Below are positions 27,642 to 36,763 of a stretch of 64,000 nt of DNA, piece by piece. This DNA comes from Streptomyces sp. SAI-127. GTDB lineage: Bacteria; Actinomycetota; Actinomycetes; Streptomycetales; Streptomycetaceae. The notes beneath the pieces are model-generated. The model searched no databases. It saw only the letters and a list, made by a program, of their open reading frames with translations, and was not told where the DNA came from. Made by a program: the position numbers and the translations under genes. The DNA lies in contig NZ_JARXYJ010000001.1 in the NCBI RefSeq assembly GCF_029894425.1, forward strand, positions 7,460,501 through 7,524,500. Reading direction: 5' to 3'. Within the stretch, counting starts at the first letter, position 1. Every line of letters starts with the position of its first letter.

Positions 27642-28523
27642 ATGCTTGATGTGCGACGTATGCAGATGCTGGCGGCCGTGGTGAGCAACGGCTCCGTGAC
27701 GGCGGCCGCGGCCCGGCTCGGCTACACGCCCTCCGCGATCAGCCAGCAGGTGGCGGCACTGGAGAAGGAGGCCGGGACCGAGCTCCTCGAACGGGTCGGG
27801 CGGGGTGTGCGGCCCACGGCCGCCGGGCTCTTGCTCACGGAGTACGCGGACGCGATCGGCCGACAGGTCGCCGAGGCGGAGACGGCCCTCGGGGACCTCC
27901 TCGCGGGCCGCACGGGCCGGCTCTCGGTGCGCTACTTCGCCACGGCCGGAGCCCATCTCGTCGCCCCCGCGGTGGCGCGGCTGCGGGCCGAACAGCCGGG
28001 CGTACAGATCGATCTGAAGCTGACGGGACCCGACCCGCTGCCGGACGTACGGGAGGGGCGGGCGGACCTGGCGCTGGTGGTGGGACCGTCGGACGAGGAC
28101 GGCGTACGGCTCCTGCATCTGCTCGACGATCCGTACCTGGCCGTGCTCCCCGCAGCGCATGCCCTCGCCGACCGCCGATCGATCCACCTGACCGACCTGG
28201 CCGACGAACCGTGGGTGGGCAGCGAGTGGCCCGGCCCCTGCCTCGAAGCCCAGCTCACCGCCTGCGCCACGGCGGGGTTCCATCCGCGCTTCGTCGTGGA
28301 CAGCGAGGACTACGCCACGGCACAGGGCTTCGTGGCGGCGGGACTCGGGGTGACCCTGATCCCGCGGCTGGGGCTCGGGGGCCGGCATCCGGACGTGGCG
28401 GTACGGCGGATCCAGGGCCCGGAGCCGTCCCGGGCGATCTACGCGGCCGTACGCGAGACCGCCCTGCCGCAACCGGCACTCGAGGCGTTCATCGAGGCAC
28501 TGCGGGAGGCGGCCGCGGGCTAG
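27642..28523 (+). CDS. LysR family transcriptional regulator
   Basis: A 293-residue LysR regulator. The N-terminal winged helix at about residues 1-60 (SVTAAAARLGYTPSAISQQV) is followed by the LysR substrate-binding fold. It is divergent from the EamA exporter with only 72 bp between start codons, so it most likely autoregulates and controls that exporter, as is usual for this gene pair. ATG 27642 has a GGAG site (CTGGAGTAC); longer readings would overlap the exporter. Confidence 0.93.
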   Translation: MLDVRRMQMLAAVVSNGSVTAAAARLGYTPSAISQQVAALEKEAGTELLERVGRGVRPTAAGLLLTEYADAIGRQVAEAETALGDLLAGRTGRLSVRYFATAGAHLVAPAVARLRAEQPGVQIDLKLTGPDPLPDVREGRADLALVVGPSDEDGVRLLHLLDDPYLAVLPAAHALADRRSIHLTDLADEPWVGSEWPGPCLEAQLTACATAGFHPRFVVDSEDYATAQGFVAAGLGVTLIPRLGLGGRHPDVAVRRIQGPEPSRAIYAAVRETALPQPALEAFIEALREAAAG

Positions 28524-28532
28524 GGCCTGTCC

Positions 28533-28636
28533 GCGGATCACGCCGACATCGCGGGGTCCGGCACGCACATCTGCCCCGATCAGGCACCGGCTTGAAGTCG
28601 AAGTCGGCCTCGTCCGCCGGGCAGGCCCTGATGCCT
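28533..28636. repeat. Dispersed intergenic repeat, copy 2
   Basis: Shares a 34-bp block (28533-28566, four mismatches) and a second block (28579-28636) with 10812-10976. Here the two blocks are only 12 bp apart. It starts 10 bp after the stop of the LysR gene. Confidence 0.6.
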
Positions 28637-28644
28637 CGGCAGGC

Positions 28645-29090
28645 AGCGCTTGCCCGTAGGGGAGCGGCGTTCAGTGCGGCGAGTGGGGCACCGCCTCGGG
28701 GGAGCGTGCCGGGCGTCGCGACGGGGCGTACGGCACCAGTCAGGCGTTGCCGGGCCGTGGCATGCAGCCCGTAGGGGAGCGGTGTCCGGTGCCGCGACTG
28801 GGCGCACGGCCTCTGCGGGAGCGTGCCCGGCGTCGCCACGGGCGCACGGTGTCTGTCGGGGGGCGCCGGTTGGGCGTTGGTGGGCCGCGGCGTGCGGCCG
28901 GTCGGGGAGCGGTGTCCGTTGCGGCGAGTGGGGCACCGCCTCGGGGGAGTGTGGCGGGCGTCCAGACGGGGGCGTACGGCACCGGGCCGCGGGGTGCGGC
29001 CAAGCGTGTCCGGTGCGACGAGTTGGGGGGCACCGCCTCTGCGGGAGCGTGCCCGGCGTCGCCACGGGGCGCACGGTGCCTGCCGGGCAC
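28645..29090. repeat. Imperfect tandem repeat tract of about 95-130-bp units
   Basis: Four imperfect units start near 28665, 28781, 28911 and 29008. Each holds a GGCGAGTGGGGCACCGCCTC-like block, a GGGAGCGTGCCCGGCGTCGC-like block and a GCGTACGGCACC-like block. All frames in both strands are Arg/Pro/Ala-rich shadow readings. I see no gene in 28524-29093. Confidence 0.7.
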
Positions 29091-29093
29091 CGG

Positions 29094-29954
29094 CTAGGCC
29101 TTGACAGGCCGCGGAGTGGCCTTCGCCTTCGCCGGTACCACCCTCGGCAACGCGTACGGCAGCGCCCCGTACCAGACCCGCGCCACCATGAAGCCGAACA
29201 GCAGGCACAGGATGCCGCCGACCGCGTCGAGCCAGAAGTGGTTGGCGGTGGCGACGATGACCAGGAGCGTCACCGTCGGGTAGAGGAGGCCCAGGACGCG
29301 CACCCACGGCACCGACGCCAGCGCGAAGATCGTCAGACCGCACCACAGGGACCAGCCGATGTGCATGGACGGCATCGCGGCGTACTGGTTGGACATGTGC
29401 TTCAGGTCGCCGGAGGCCATCGAGCCCCAGGTCTGGTGGACCATGACCGTGTCGACGAAGTGGCCGCCGTTCATCAGCCGCGGGGGTGCGAGCGGATACA
29501 GGTAGTAACCGACCAGCGCCACACCCGTGGTCGCGAAGAGCACCAGTCGCGTCGCCGCGTAGCGGCCGGGGTGGCTGCGGTAGAGCCAGACCAGGACGCT
29601 CAGCGTCACGATGAAGTGCAGCGTCGCGTAGTAGTAGTTCATGCCGACGACGAGCCAAGTCACGGAGTTCACCGCGTGGTTGACGGACTCCTCGACCGCG
29701 ATGCCCAGATGGTGCTCCATCCGCCAGATCCAGTCGGCGTTGCGCAGCGCCTCCGTCCTCTGCTCCGGCACCGCGTTGCGGACCAGTGAGTACGTCCAGT
29801 AACTCACCGCGATCAGAAGGATCTCGAACCAGAGGCGAGGGCGGCGCGGGGAGCGCAGACGGCGGAGGAGACCCGGCCGGTCGGCGGCCGTGAGGGAGTC
29901 CGGAGCGGCCGCGGTCTCGCGGTCTTCCAGGCTGGTCACGGTCGAGTCACCCAT
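29094..29954 (-). CDS. PAP2 superfamily membrane phosphatase/phosphotransferase
   Basis: A 286-residue integral membrane protein with six or more helices. PAP2/inositol-phosphotransferase signatures are visible: AAMPSMHIGWSLW (second motif) and ANHFWLDAVGG (third motif with His-x3-Asp). Members dephosphorylate lipid phosphates or transfer inositol phosphate headgroups at the outer membrane face. Starts at ATG 29960 and 29954 are equally near a weak AAGG site; the second is given. It lies between the repeat tract and malR and has no clear partner gene. Confidence 0.9.
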   Translation of the reverse strand: MGDSTVTSLEDRETAAAPDSLTAADRPGLLRRLRSPRRPRLWFEILLIAVSYWTYSLVRNAVPEQRTEALRNADWIWRMEHHLGIAVEESVNHAVNSVTWLVVGMNYYYATLHFIVTLSVLVWLYRSHPGRYAATRLVLFATTGVALVGYYLYPLAPPRLMNGGHFVDTVMVHQTWGSMASGDLKHMSNQYAAMPSMHIGWSLWCGLTIFALASVPWVRVLGLLYPTVTLLVIVATANHFWLDAVGGILCLLFGFMVARVWYGALPYALPRVVPAKAKATPRPVKA

Positions 29955-30085
29955 AGACATGAAGTCTGCCAGAAATGCCTTACCCCACCGATCATCCCGC
30001 GGTCGGGTTCGGGTCGCATGTCCTACGACGGGAAGACTGTCCCGTTCTCCTACCAGCGCACGGGTGCACGCCCGGCGTCTCCGCC

Positions 30086-31150
30086 CTACGGACGAGTGCG
30101 GTCCCCAGGGGCCGAAGCCGTCGAACCCCGCACCACCAGCTCCGGCATGAACACGAACTCGCTGTGCGGCGCGGGCGTTCCGCCGATCTCCTCCAGCAAC
30201 GTCCGTACCGCCGCCTGCCCCATGGCCGGCACCGGCTTGCGGATCGTCGTCAGCGGCGGGTCGGTGAAGGCGATCAGCGGGGAGTCGTCGAACCCCACGA
30301 CCGAGACGTCCCGCGGCACTTCCAGACCCCGCTGCCGGGCCGCCCGTATCGCGCCCAGCGCCATCATGTCGCTCGCGCACACCACCGCCGTGCAGTCACG
30401 GTCGATGAGCGCCGACGCGGCCGCCTGGCCGCCCTCCAGGGTGTAGAGCGAGTGCTGGACGAGGTCCGCCTCGACGGTTGCCCCGGCCAGCCCGAGCAGG
30501 TCCTGCATGGTGCGGACGAAGCCCTCGATCTTGCGCTGGACCGGCACGAAGCGCTTCGGGCCGAGGGCGAGACCGATCCGCTTGTGCCCCAGCGACACCA
30601 GGTGCGTCACCGCCAGCGACATCGCCGCGCGGTCGTCGGGGGAGATGAACGGCGCCTGCACCTTCGGCGAGAACCCGTCCACGAGCACGTACGGCACGCC
30701 CTGCGCCCGCAACTGCTCATAGCGCTGCATGTCCGCGGAGGTGTCCGCGTGCAGCCCGGAGACGAAGATGATGCCCGCCACGCCCCGGTCGACGAGCATC
30801 TCCGTGAGCTCGTCCTCCGTGGAGCCGCCCGGGGTCTGGGTGGCGAGGACCGGGGTGTAGCCCTGCCGGGTCAGCGCCTGGCCGATCACCTGGGCGAGGG
30901 CCGGGAATATCGGGTTCTCCAGCTCCGGGGTGATCAGGCCCACCAGGCCCTCGCTGCGCTGGCGCAGCCGGACCGGGCGTTCGTAGCCCAGTACGTCGAG
31001 TGCGGCCAGCACGGACTGGCGGGTGGTGGCGGCGACACCCGGCTTCCCGTTGAGGACGCGGCTGACGGTCGCTTCGCTCACGCCCGCCTGAGCAGCGATG
31101 TCGGCTAGCCGTGTGGTCACGGCACCGGACTGTACCGGCCGTATCGTCAT
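30086..31150 (-). CDS. malR: LacI family maltose-regulon repressor MalR
   Basis: A 354-residue LacI-type repressor. The N-terminal helix-turn-helix is RLADIAAQAGVSEATVSRVL followed by the hinge helix, then the periplasmic-binding-like sugar-sensing core (VGLITPELENPIFP, VGFDDSPLIAFTDPPLTT). It closely resembles S. coelicolor MalR, the established repressor of malEFG, and is divergent from malE as expected. ATG 31150 has GAGGG upstream; GTG 31120 would give a shorter protein beginning just before the helix-turn-helix. CTTGCA-type operator candidates lie in the shared intergenic region and upstream of the amylase and pullulanase genes. Confidence 0.95.
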   Translation of the reverse strand: MTIRPVQSGAVTTRLADIAAQAGVSEATVSRVLNGKPGVAATTRQSVLAALDVLGYERPVRLRQRSEGLVGLITPELENPIFPALAQVIGQALTRQGYTPVLATQTPGGSTEDELTEMLVDRGVAGIIFVSGLHADTSADMQRYEQLRAQGVPYVLVDGFSPKVQAPFISPDDRAAMSLAVTHLVSLGHKRIGLALGPKRFVPVQRKIEGFVRTMQDLLGLAGATVEADLVQHSLYTLEGGQAAASALIDRDCTAVVCASDMMALGAIRAARQRGLEVPRDVSVVGFDDSPLIAFTDPPLTTIRKPVPAMGQAAVRTLLEEIGGTPAPHSEFVFMPELVVRGSTASAPGDRTRP

Positions 31151-31226
31151 CGCGGTCCCTCTGTTCTGATCGGCGCCCATTGTCCCGCAAGGGGATGATT
31201 CCCGTCCGGGAGGGGGATGGCAAGAG

Positions 31227-31242
31227 CTTGCAGAGTCTTGCA
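31227..31242. promoter_or_regulatory. MalR-type direct repeat near malR
   Basis: Two CTTGCA hexamers at 31227-31232 and 31237-31242, 10 bp apart, lie 77 bp upstream of malR and well positioned for autoregulation. Confidence 0.6.
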
Positions 31243-31329
31243 CAACCCGTAGTCGTCCCGCTCAGCCCCGTAAAACAAGGGTCTCGTGACGGTCGACGAG
31301 GGATCACGACGGGGTAACTTCCGCAGTCT

Positions 31330-31369
31330 CTTGCACTTTTTTGCTGCAAGCTCTTTCGCAAGCCTTGCA
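31330..31369. promoter_or_regulatory. MalR-type operator cluster upstream of malE
   Basis: CTTGCA (31330-31335), TGCAAG (31345-31350), CGCAAG (31357-31362) and CTTGCA (31364-31369) form two inverted pairs within 40 bp, in an otherwise AT-richer patch. These match the repeat type found in Streptomyces maltose/amylase promoters. The remainder of 31151-31481 holds only the divergent promoters and the malE leader. Confidence 0.65.
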
Positions 31370-31481
31370 TCGCTGTTACGTTCCCACTCGCCCGGCGGCC
31401 GCAAAGGCGCAGTCGGCAGACGGGGAGGGCAGACGGGACCTCTCCCCGCAGCACACGGGCTTTCACCCTCAAGGAGAACTC

Positions 31482-32750
31482 ATGCGGCGTGGCATAGCGG
31501 CCACAGCGCTGGTGGCGTCTTTCGCCCTCGCGGCGACGGCCTGCGGCGGAAGTGACAGCGGCGACAAGGCCGACGGTCCGGTGACCATCACCTGGTGGGA
31601 CACCTCCAACGCCACCAATGAGGCGCCGACGTACCAGGCCCTGATCAAGGACTTCGAGGCCGCCAACAAGGACGTCAAGGTCAAGTACGTCAACGTCCCC
31701 TTCGACCAGGCGCAGAACAAGTTCGACACCGCCGCCGGCGCGAGCGGCGCCCCCGACGTGCTGCGCTCCGACGTCGGCTGGACCCCCGCCTTCGCCAAGA
31801 AGGGCTACTTCCTGCCCCTCGACGGCACCGAGGCCCTCGCCGACCAGGCCAAGTTCAAGCCGAACCTGATCAAGCAGGCCCAGTACGACGGCAAGACCTA
31901 CGGCGTGCCGTTCGTCACCGACACCCTCGCCCTGGTCTACAACAAGCAGCTCTTCGAGAAGGCCGGCGTCGAGGCCCCCAAGACCTGGGACGACCTGAAG
32001 GCCGCCGCCGCCACGATCAAGTCGAAGACCGGCGTCGACGGCTACTGGGGCTCCACCGCGGCCTACTACGCCCAGACCTTCCTCTACGGCGAGGGCACCG
32101 ACACCGTCGACGCCGCCGCCAAGAAGATCACGGTGAACTCGGACGCCGCCAAGAAGGGCTACGGCACCTGGCTGAGCCTCTTCTCCGGCAAGGGCCTGCA
32201 CAAGGCCGACACCACCGCCGACGCCTACGCCCACATCCAGGACGCGTTCGTCAACGGCAAGGTCGCCGCGATCATCCAGGGCCCGTGGGAGATCACCAAC
32301 TTCTACAAGGGCTCGGCCTTCAAGGACAAGAACAACCTCGGCATCGCCACCGTCCCGGCCGGCTCCAGCGGCAAGGCGGGCGCCCCGACCGGCGGCCACA
32401 ACCTCTCGGTCTACGCCGGCTCGGACTCCGCCCACCAGAAGGCGGCCGAGAAGTTCGTGGGCTTCATGACCTCCGCGAAGTCGCAGACGCAGATCGCACT
32501 GAAGAACTCCACGCTGCCCACCCGCGACGACGCCTACACGGCCGAGGTCAAGGCCGACCCGGGCATCGCCGGATACCAGTCGGTCCTCTCCTCCGCCCAG
32601 CCGCGCGTGGCCCTGCCGGAGTACAGCTCCCTGCTGACCCCGCTGGACACCGAGCTGGTCAAGATCGCCGGCGGCAAGGAGTCCCTGGACAAGGGTCTGA
32701 GCAACGCGGAGACCGCCCTCGCCAAGCTGGTGCCCGACTTCAGCAAGTGA
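31482..32750 (+). CDS. malE: Maltose/maltodextrin ABC transporter substrate-binding lipoprotein
   Basis: A 422-residue lipoprotein with lipobox LAATAC (Cys near residue 21) and an extracellular solute-binding fold of the maltodextrin family (PVTITWWDTSNATNE, YGVPFVTDTLALVYNKQLFE, IIQGPWEITNFY). It captures maltodextrins for the MalF-MalG permease. It is first in the malE-malF-malG-aglA cluster. ATG 31482 follows AAGGAG. A strong stem-loop in the malE-malF spacer probably lets malE mRNA accumulate above the permease genes. Confidence 0.97.
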   Translation: MRRGIAATALVASFALAATACGGSDSGDKADGPVTITWWDTSNATNEAPTYQALIKDFEAANKDVKVKYVNVPFDQAQNKFDTAAGASGAPDVLRSDVGWTPAFAKKGYFLPLDGTEALADQAKFKPNLIKQAQYDGKTYGVPFVTDTLALVYNKQLFEKAGVEAPKTWDDLKAAAATIKSKTGVDGYWGSTAAYYAQTFLYGEGTDTVDAAAKKITVNSDAAKKGYGTWLSLFSGKGLHKADTTADAYAHIQDAFVNGKVAAIIQGPWEITNFYKGSAFKDKNNLGIATVPAGSSGKAGAPTGGHNLSVYAGSDSAHQKAAEKFVGFMTSAKSQTQIALKNSTLPTRDDAYTAEVKADPGIAGYQSVLSSAQPRVALPEYSSLLTPLDTELVKIAGGKESLDKGLSNAETALAKLVPDFSK

Positions 32751-32756
32751 GCCCGT

Positions 32757-32803
32757 GTGGCCGCCGGATCTCCCGGTCATGGGGGGAGGGATCCGGCGGC
32801 CAC
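32757..32803 (+). promoter_or_regulatory. malE-malF intercistronic stem-loop
   Basis: A 14-bp perfect stem, 32757-32770 (GTGGCCGCCGGATC) with 32790-32803, starts seven bases after the malE stop. There is no T-run. It is likely an mRNA-stabilising or attenuating element within the operon. Confidence 0.65.
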
Positions 32804-32883
32804 CGGCCTGTGCCCGGCCACACCGGCCGGCCGCTCGGCCCAGTCACTTCTCAGAGCCGCAGAACTTTCAGAAGGTGTCGAAC

Positions 32884-33888
32884 ATGACAGTCGCCATCGA
32901 CCGCGCCACCGGCAAACGGCACGGTGACCGCGCGCCACGGCCCGGGCGGGGCCAACGCCTGAAGCAGAGCTACCAGAAGCACTGGTACGCCTACGCGATG
33001 ATCACCCCGGTGGCGGTCGTCCTCGGTGTCCTCGTGCTGTACCCCCTGGTCTACGGCGTCTACCTCACGCTCACCGACGCCAACAGCCTCAACACGGCCC
33101 GCACGATCGGCGTCAACCACATCGACGCCACCTACAAGTTCATCGGCCTCGACAACTACGCCGACATCCTGTGGGGCGACACCGCCTACGACCGCTTCTG
33201 GTCGCACTTCATCTGGACGATCGTCTGGACGGCCCTGTGCGTCGCCCTCCACTACTGCATCGGCCTCGGCCTCGCGCTGCTGCTCAACCAGAAGCTGCGG
33301 GGGCGGACGCTGTACCGGCTGATCCTGGTGCTGCCCTGGGCCGTGCCGACCTTCGTCACCGTCTTCGGCTGGCGTTTCATGCTCGCCGACGGAGGCATCA
33401 TCAACACCGTGCTGGACGCGCTGCACCTGCCCTCGCCGGCCTGGCTGGAGGACACCTTCTGGCAGCGGTTCGCCGCGATCATGGTCAACACCTGGTGCGG
33501 TGTGCCTTTCATGATGGTCTCGCTGCTCGGCGGACTCCAGTCCATCGACGCCTCCCTCTACGAGGCCGCCGAGATGGACGGCGCGAGCGCCTGGCAGCGG
33601 TTCCGGTACGTCACCCTGCCGGGACTCAGGAGCGTCAGCTCCACCGTCGTCCTGCTCGGCATCATCTGGACGTTCAACCAGTTCGCCGTGCTCTTCCTGA
33701 TGTTCGGCAACACCGCGCCGGACGCGCAGATCCTCGTCACCTGGGCCTACTACCTGGGCTTCGGACAGCAGCCGCGTGACTTCGCCCAGTCGGCCGCGTA
33801 CGGCATCCTGCTGCTGGCCATCCTGATCGTCTTCACCTCCTTCTACCGCCGCTGGCTGAACCGCAATGACCAGCAGCTCGCGATCTGA
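32884..33888 (+). CDS. malF: Maltose/maltodextrin ABC transporter permease
   Basis: A 334-residue permease with six membrane helices and the EAA loop that contacts the ATPase (YEAAEMDGASAWQRFRYVTLP). It forms the channel with MalG. ATG 32884 follows AGAAGG. No ATPase is encoded in the cluster; in streptomycetes a shared ATPase (MsiK) usually energises sugar importers, which is established knowledge and not visible here. The start of malG lies 13 bases past its stop. Confidence 0.96.
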   Translation: MTVAIDRATGKRHGDRAPRPGRGQRLKQSYQKHWYAYAMITPVAVVLGVLVLYPLVYGVYLTLTDANSLNTARTIGVNHIDATYKFIGLDNYADILWGDTAYDRFWSHFIWTIVWTALCVALHYCIGLGLALLLNQKLRGRTLYRLILVLPWAVPTFVTVFGWRFMLADGGIINTVLDALHLPSPAWLEDTFWQRFAAIMVNTWCGVPFMMVSLLGGLQSIDASLYEAAEMDGASAWQRFRYVTLPGLRSVSSTVVLLGIIWTFNQFAVLFLMFGNTAPDAQILVTWAYYLGFGQQPRDFAQSAAYGILLLAILIVFTSFYRRWLNRNDQQLAI

Positions 33889-33901
33889 GGCAGGAGTCTT
33901 C

Positions 33902-34810
33902 ATGAGTACGACCACAGTCGAGAGCTCCGCCGAGGTGTCCCCGACCGCCCCCGCGCAGGCACCCGGACGGATCCGCCGCCGCGGTGACAAGAGCCTCGCC
34001 GGCTCCCTCGTCTCGCACGGCATCCTGATCGTCGCGAGCCTGATCGCGCTGTTCCCGATCGTCTGGCTGGTCTTCCTGTCCCTCGGCCCGGACAAGGACG
34101 ACTACCTCCACCCGGGCGGCATCTGGAAGAAGATGACGTTCGACAACTACTCGTTCGTCCTCCAGCACACGGCCTTCTTCGACTGGCTGAAGAGCTCGCT
34201 GATCGTCTCGCTCGGCACCACGGTGATCGGTGTGCTGATCGCCGCGACCACCGGGTACGCCGTGTCCCGTATGCGGTTTCCGGGCTACCGCAAGTTCATG
34301 TGGGTGCTCCTGGTCACGCAGATGTTCCCGGTAGCCGTACTCATGGTGCCGATGTACCAGATGCTCTCGGACCTCCAGCTCATCGACACCTATCTTGGAC
34401 TCGTCCTCGTGTACTGCTCGACGGCGGTGCCGTACTGTGCATGGCTGCTGAAGGGCTACTTCGACACCATCCCGTTCGAGATCGACGAGGCCGGACGCGT
34501 CGACGGGCTGACCCCCTTCGGCACGTTCGCGCGGCTGATCCTGCCGCTCGCCAAGCCGGGGCTCGCGGTCGCCGCGTTCTACAGCTTCCTCACCGCCTTC
34601 GGTGAGGTCGCGTTCGCCTCGACGTTCATGCTCTCCGACACGAAGTACACCTTCGCGGTCGGTCTGCAGAGCTTCGTGAGCGAGCACGACGCCCAGCGGA
34701 ACCTGATGGCCGCGACGGCCGTGCTGATCGCGATACCGGTGTCCGTGTTCTTCTACCTGGTACAGAAGAACCTGGTGACCGGCCTCACCGCGGGCGGCAC
34801 CAAGGGCTAG
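33902..34810 (+). CDS. malG: Maltose/maltodextrin ABC transporter permease
   Basis: A 302-residue six-helix permease with the EAA motif (FEIDEAGRVDGLTPFGTFARL), the second half of the maltodextrin channel. ATG 33902 follows GGAG and fits the family N-terminus after a short Pro/Ala-rich stretch; the longer reading would overlap malF. A hairpin-bearing spacer separates it from aglA. Confidence 0.96.
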   Translation: MSTTTVESSAEVSPTAPAQAPGRIRRRGDKSLAGSLVSHGILIVASLIALFPIVWLVFLSLGPDKDDYLHPGGIWKKMTFDNYSFVLQHTAFFDWLKSSLIVSLGTTVIGVLIAATTGYAVSRMRFPGYRKFMWVLLVTQMFPVAVLMVPMYQMLSDLQLIDTYLGLVLVYCSTAVPYCAWLLKGYFDTIPFEIDEAGRVDGLTPFGTFARLILPLAKPGLAVAAFYSFLTAFGEVAFASTFMLSDTKYTFAVGLQSFVSEHDAQRNLMAATAVLIAIPVSVFFYLVQKNLVTGLTAGGTKG

Positions 34811-34827
34811 CGCCCACTCGAAGACCC

Positions 34828-34875
34828 GAGGCGGCCGCAGTGTCCATCCGACCCCGCTGTCACTGCGGCCGCCTC
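34828..34875 (+). promoter_or_regulatory. malG-aglA intercistronic stem-loop
   Basis: A 15-bp perfect stem, 34828-34842 (GAGGCGGCCGCAGTG) with 34861-34875, with an 18-base loop and no T-run. It may partially terminate or stabilise the mal transcript before aglA. Confidence 0.6.
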
Positions 34876-34919
34876 GCCACTTGACGACCCCCATGACCCC
34901 CTTACGTTTCAAGGACGCC

Positions 34920-36635
34920 ATGAGCCAGCAGTACTACGCCACCGCCCCGGCATCGACCTCCGCCAAAGCCCAGCGCAGCGACTGGTGGCGGGACGCGGTG
35001 ATCTACCAGGTCTATCCGCGCAGCTTCGCCGACAGCAACGGTGACGGCATGGGCGACCTGGAGGGCATCCGCACCCGACTGCCGTACCTGCGCGACCTGG
35101 GCGTGGACGCCGTGTGGCTCAGCCCCTTCTACGCCTCCCCGCAGGCCGACGCCGGCTACGACGTGGCCGACTACCGGGCCGTGGACCCGATGTTCGGCAA
35201 CCTCCTGGACGCCGACGCACTGATCCGCGACGCCCGCGGACTGGGCCTCAGGATCATCGTCGACCTGGTGCCCAACCACTCCTCCGACCAGCACGAATGG
35301 TTCAAGCGGGCGGTCGCCGAGGGCCCGGGATCGCCGCTCCGGGACCGCTACCACTTCCGGCCCGGCAAGGGCGCGAACGGCGAACTCCCGCCCAACGACT
35401 GGGAGTCGATCTTCGGCGGTCCCGCCTGGACGCGCGTCGCGGACGGGGAGTGGTACCTGCACCTCTTCGCCCCCGAGCAGCCCGACTTCAACTGGGACCA
35501 CCCGGCCGTCGGCGACGAGTTCCGCTCGATCCTGCGCTTCTGGCTCGACATGGGCGTGGACGGCTTCCGCATCGACGTGGCACACGGCCTGGTGAAGGCG
35601 GAGGGGCTGCCCGACCTGGGATCCCACGACCAGGTGAAGCTGCTGGGCAACGATGTCATGCCGTTCTTCGACCAGGACGGCGTCCACGAGATCTACCGCC
35701 AGTGGCGACTGATCCTCGACGAGTACTCCGGAAACAAGAAGGGGCCCGAAGGGCCTTCCGCAGAAGGGCGGGGGTGGGAGACGGGCGGGCGGATCTTCGT
35801 CGCCGAGGCCTGGACCCCGACCATCGAGCGCACCGCGAACTACGTCCGCTCCGACGAGCTCCACCAGGCCTTCAACTTCCAGTACCTGAGCACCGCTTGG
35901 GACGCCGAGGAACTGCGCGAGGTCATCGACCGCACGCTGGAGGCGATGCGTCCGGTCGGCGCCCCGGCCACCTGGGTGCTGTCCAACCACGACGTCACGC
36001 GACACGCCACCCGCTTCGCCAACCCGCCCGGCCTCGGCACCCAGATCCGCACGGCGGGCGACCGGGACCTGGGCCTGCGCCGGGCCCGCGCCGCCACGCT
36101 GCTGATGCTGGCCCTGCCGGGATCGGCGTACATCTACCAGGGCGAGGAGCTCGGCCTCCCGGACGTCGTCGACCTGGCCGACGAGGTCCGCCAGGATCCG
36201 GCGTACTTCCGCGGCGCAGGCCAGGACGGCTTCCGCGACGGCTGCCGGGTGCCGATCCCGTGGACGCGCGAGGGATCGTCGTACGGCTTCGGCGCGGGCG
36301 GCAGCTGGCTGCCCCAGCCGTCTGAGTGGGCGGACCTGAGCGTGCAGGCGCAGACCGGCGACCCCGACTCCACCCTGGAGCTTTACCGCTCCGCCCTCGC
36401 CGTCCGCCGCGCCCAGCCCGACCTGGGTGCCGGCGACGTGGTGGAGTGGCTCCGGGCGCCCGAGGGTGTTCTCGCCTTCCGGCGCGGCGAGTTCGTCTGC
36501 GTCGCGAACACCGGCAGTGAGGCGGTGACGACTCCGGCGTACGGCCGTCTGCTCCTCGCGAGCGGAGAGGTGGCCGAGGCCGACGGCGAGGCGAAGGTGC
36601 CGGCCGACACGACGGTGTGGTGGACGACGGCCTGA
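34920..36635 (+). CDS. aglA: Alpha-glucosidase (GH13)
   Basis: A 571-residue cytosolic GH13 enzyme hydrolysing imported maltodextrins to glucose. Conserved regions are [15 protein letters not shown], the nucleophile GFRIDVAHG, the acid/base FVAEAWT, and the transition-state Asp [11 protein letters not shown] 34920 follows AAGGAC. Oddity: between LILDEY and [10 protein letters not shown] lie about 20 extra residues ([19 protein letters not shown]), encoded by a G-rich, palindrome-containing stretch at about 35729-35785. Family members normally join these segments with a few residues. It is last in the mal operon. Confidence 0.95.
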   Translation: MSQQYYATAPASTSAKAQRSDWWRDAVIYQVYPRSFADSNGDGMGDLEGIRTRLPYLRDLGVDAVWLSPFYASPQADAGYDVADYRAVDPMFGNLLDADALIRDARGLGLRIIVDLVPNHSSDQHEWFKRAVAEGPGSPLRDRYHFRPGKGANGELPPNDWESIFGGPAWTRVADGEWYLHLFAPEQPDFNWDHPAVGDEFRSILRFWLDMGVDGFRIDVAHGLVKAEGLPDLGSHDQVKLLGNDVMPFFDQDGVHEIYRQWRLILDEYSGNKKGPEGPSAEGRGWETGGRIFVAEAWTPTIERTANYVRSDELHQAFNFQYLSTAWDAEELREVIDRTLEAMRPVGAPATWVLSNHDVTRHATRFANPPGLGTQIRTAGDRDLGLRRARAATLLMLALPGSAYIYQGEELGLPDVVDLADEVRQDPAYFRGAGQDGFRDGCRVPIPWTREGSSYGFGAGGSWLPQPSEWADLSVQAQTGDPDSTLELYRSALAVRRAQPDLGAGDVVEWLRAPEGVLAFRRGEFVCVANTGSEAVTTPAYGRLLLASGEVAEADGEAKVPADTTVWWTTA

Positions 36636-36647
36636 GCACACGCAGGG

Positions 36648-36678
36648 ATCACCGGGCCCTCACGGGGGGTCCGGTGAT
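36648..36678 (+). terminator. Terminator of the malEFG-aglA operon
   Basis: A 12-bp stem with one G-T pair (36648-36659 with 36667-36678), seven-base loop, then TTTCTTGT. It lies just after the aglA stop. Confidence 0.75.
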
Positions 36679-36763
36679 TTCTTGTCGGGCGTGTCGATCG
36701 GCGGGACCCGCGATCGACGCTTGGGTGGAAGGGCGAACAGCGCCCCGCACCCGAGGAGAGACC

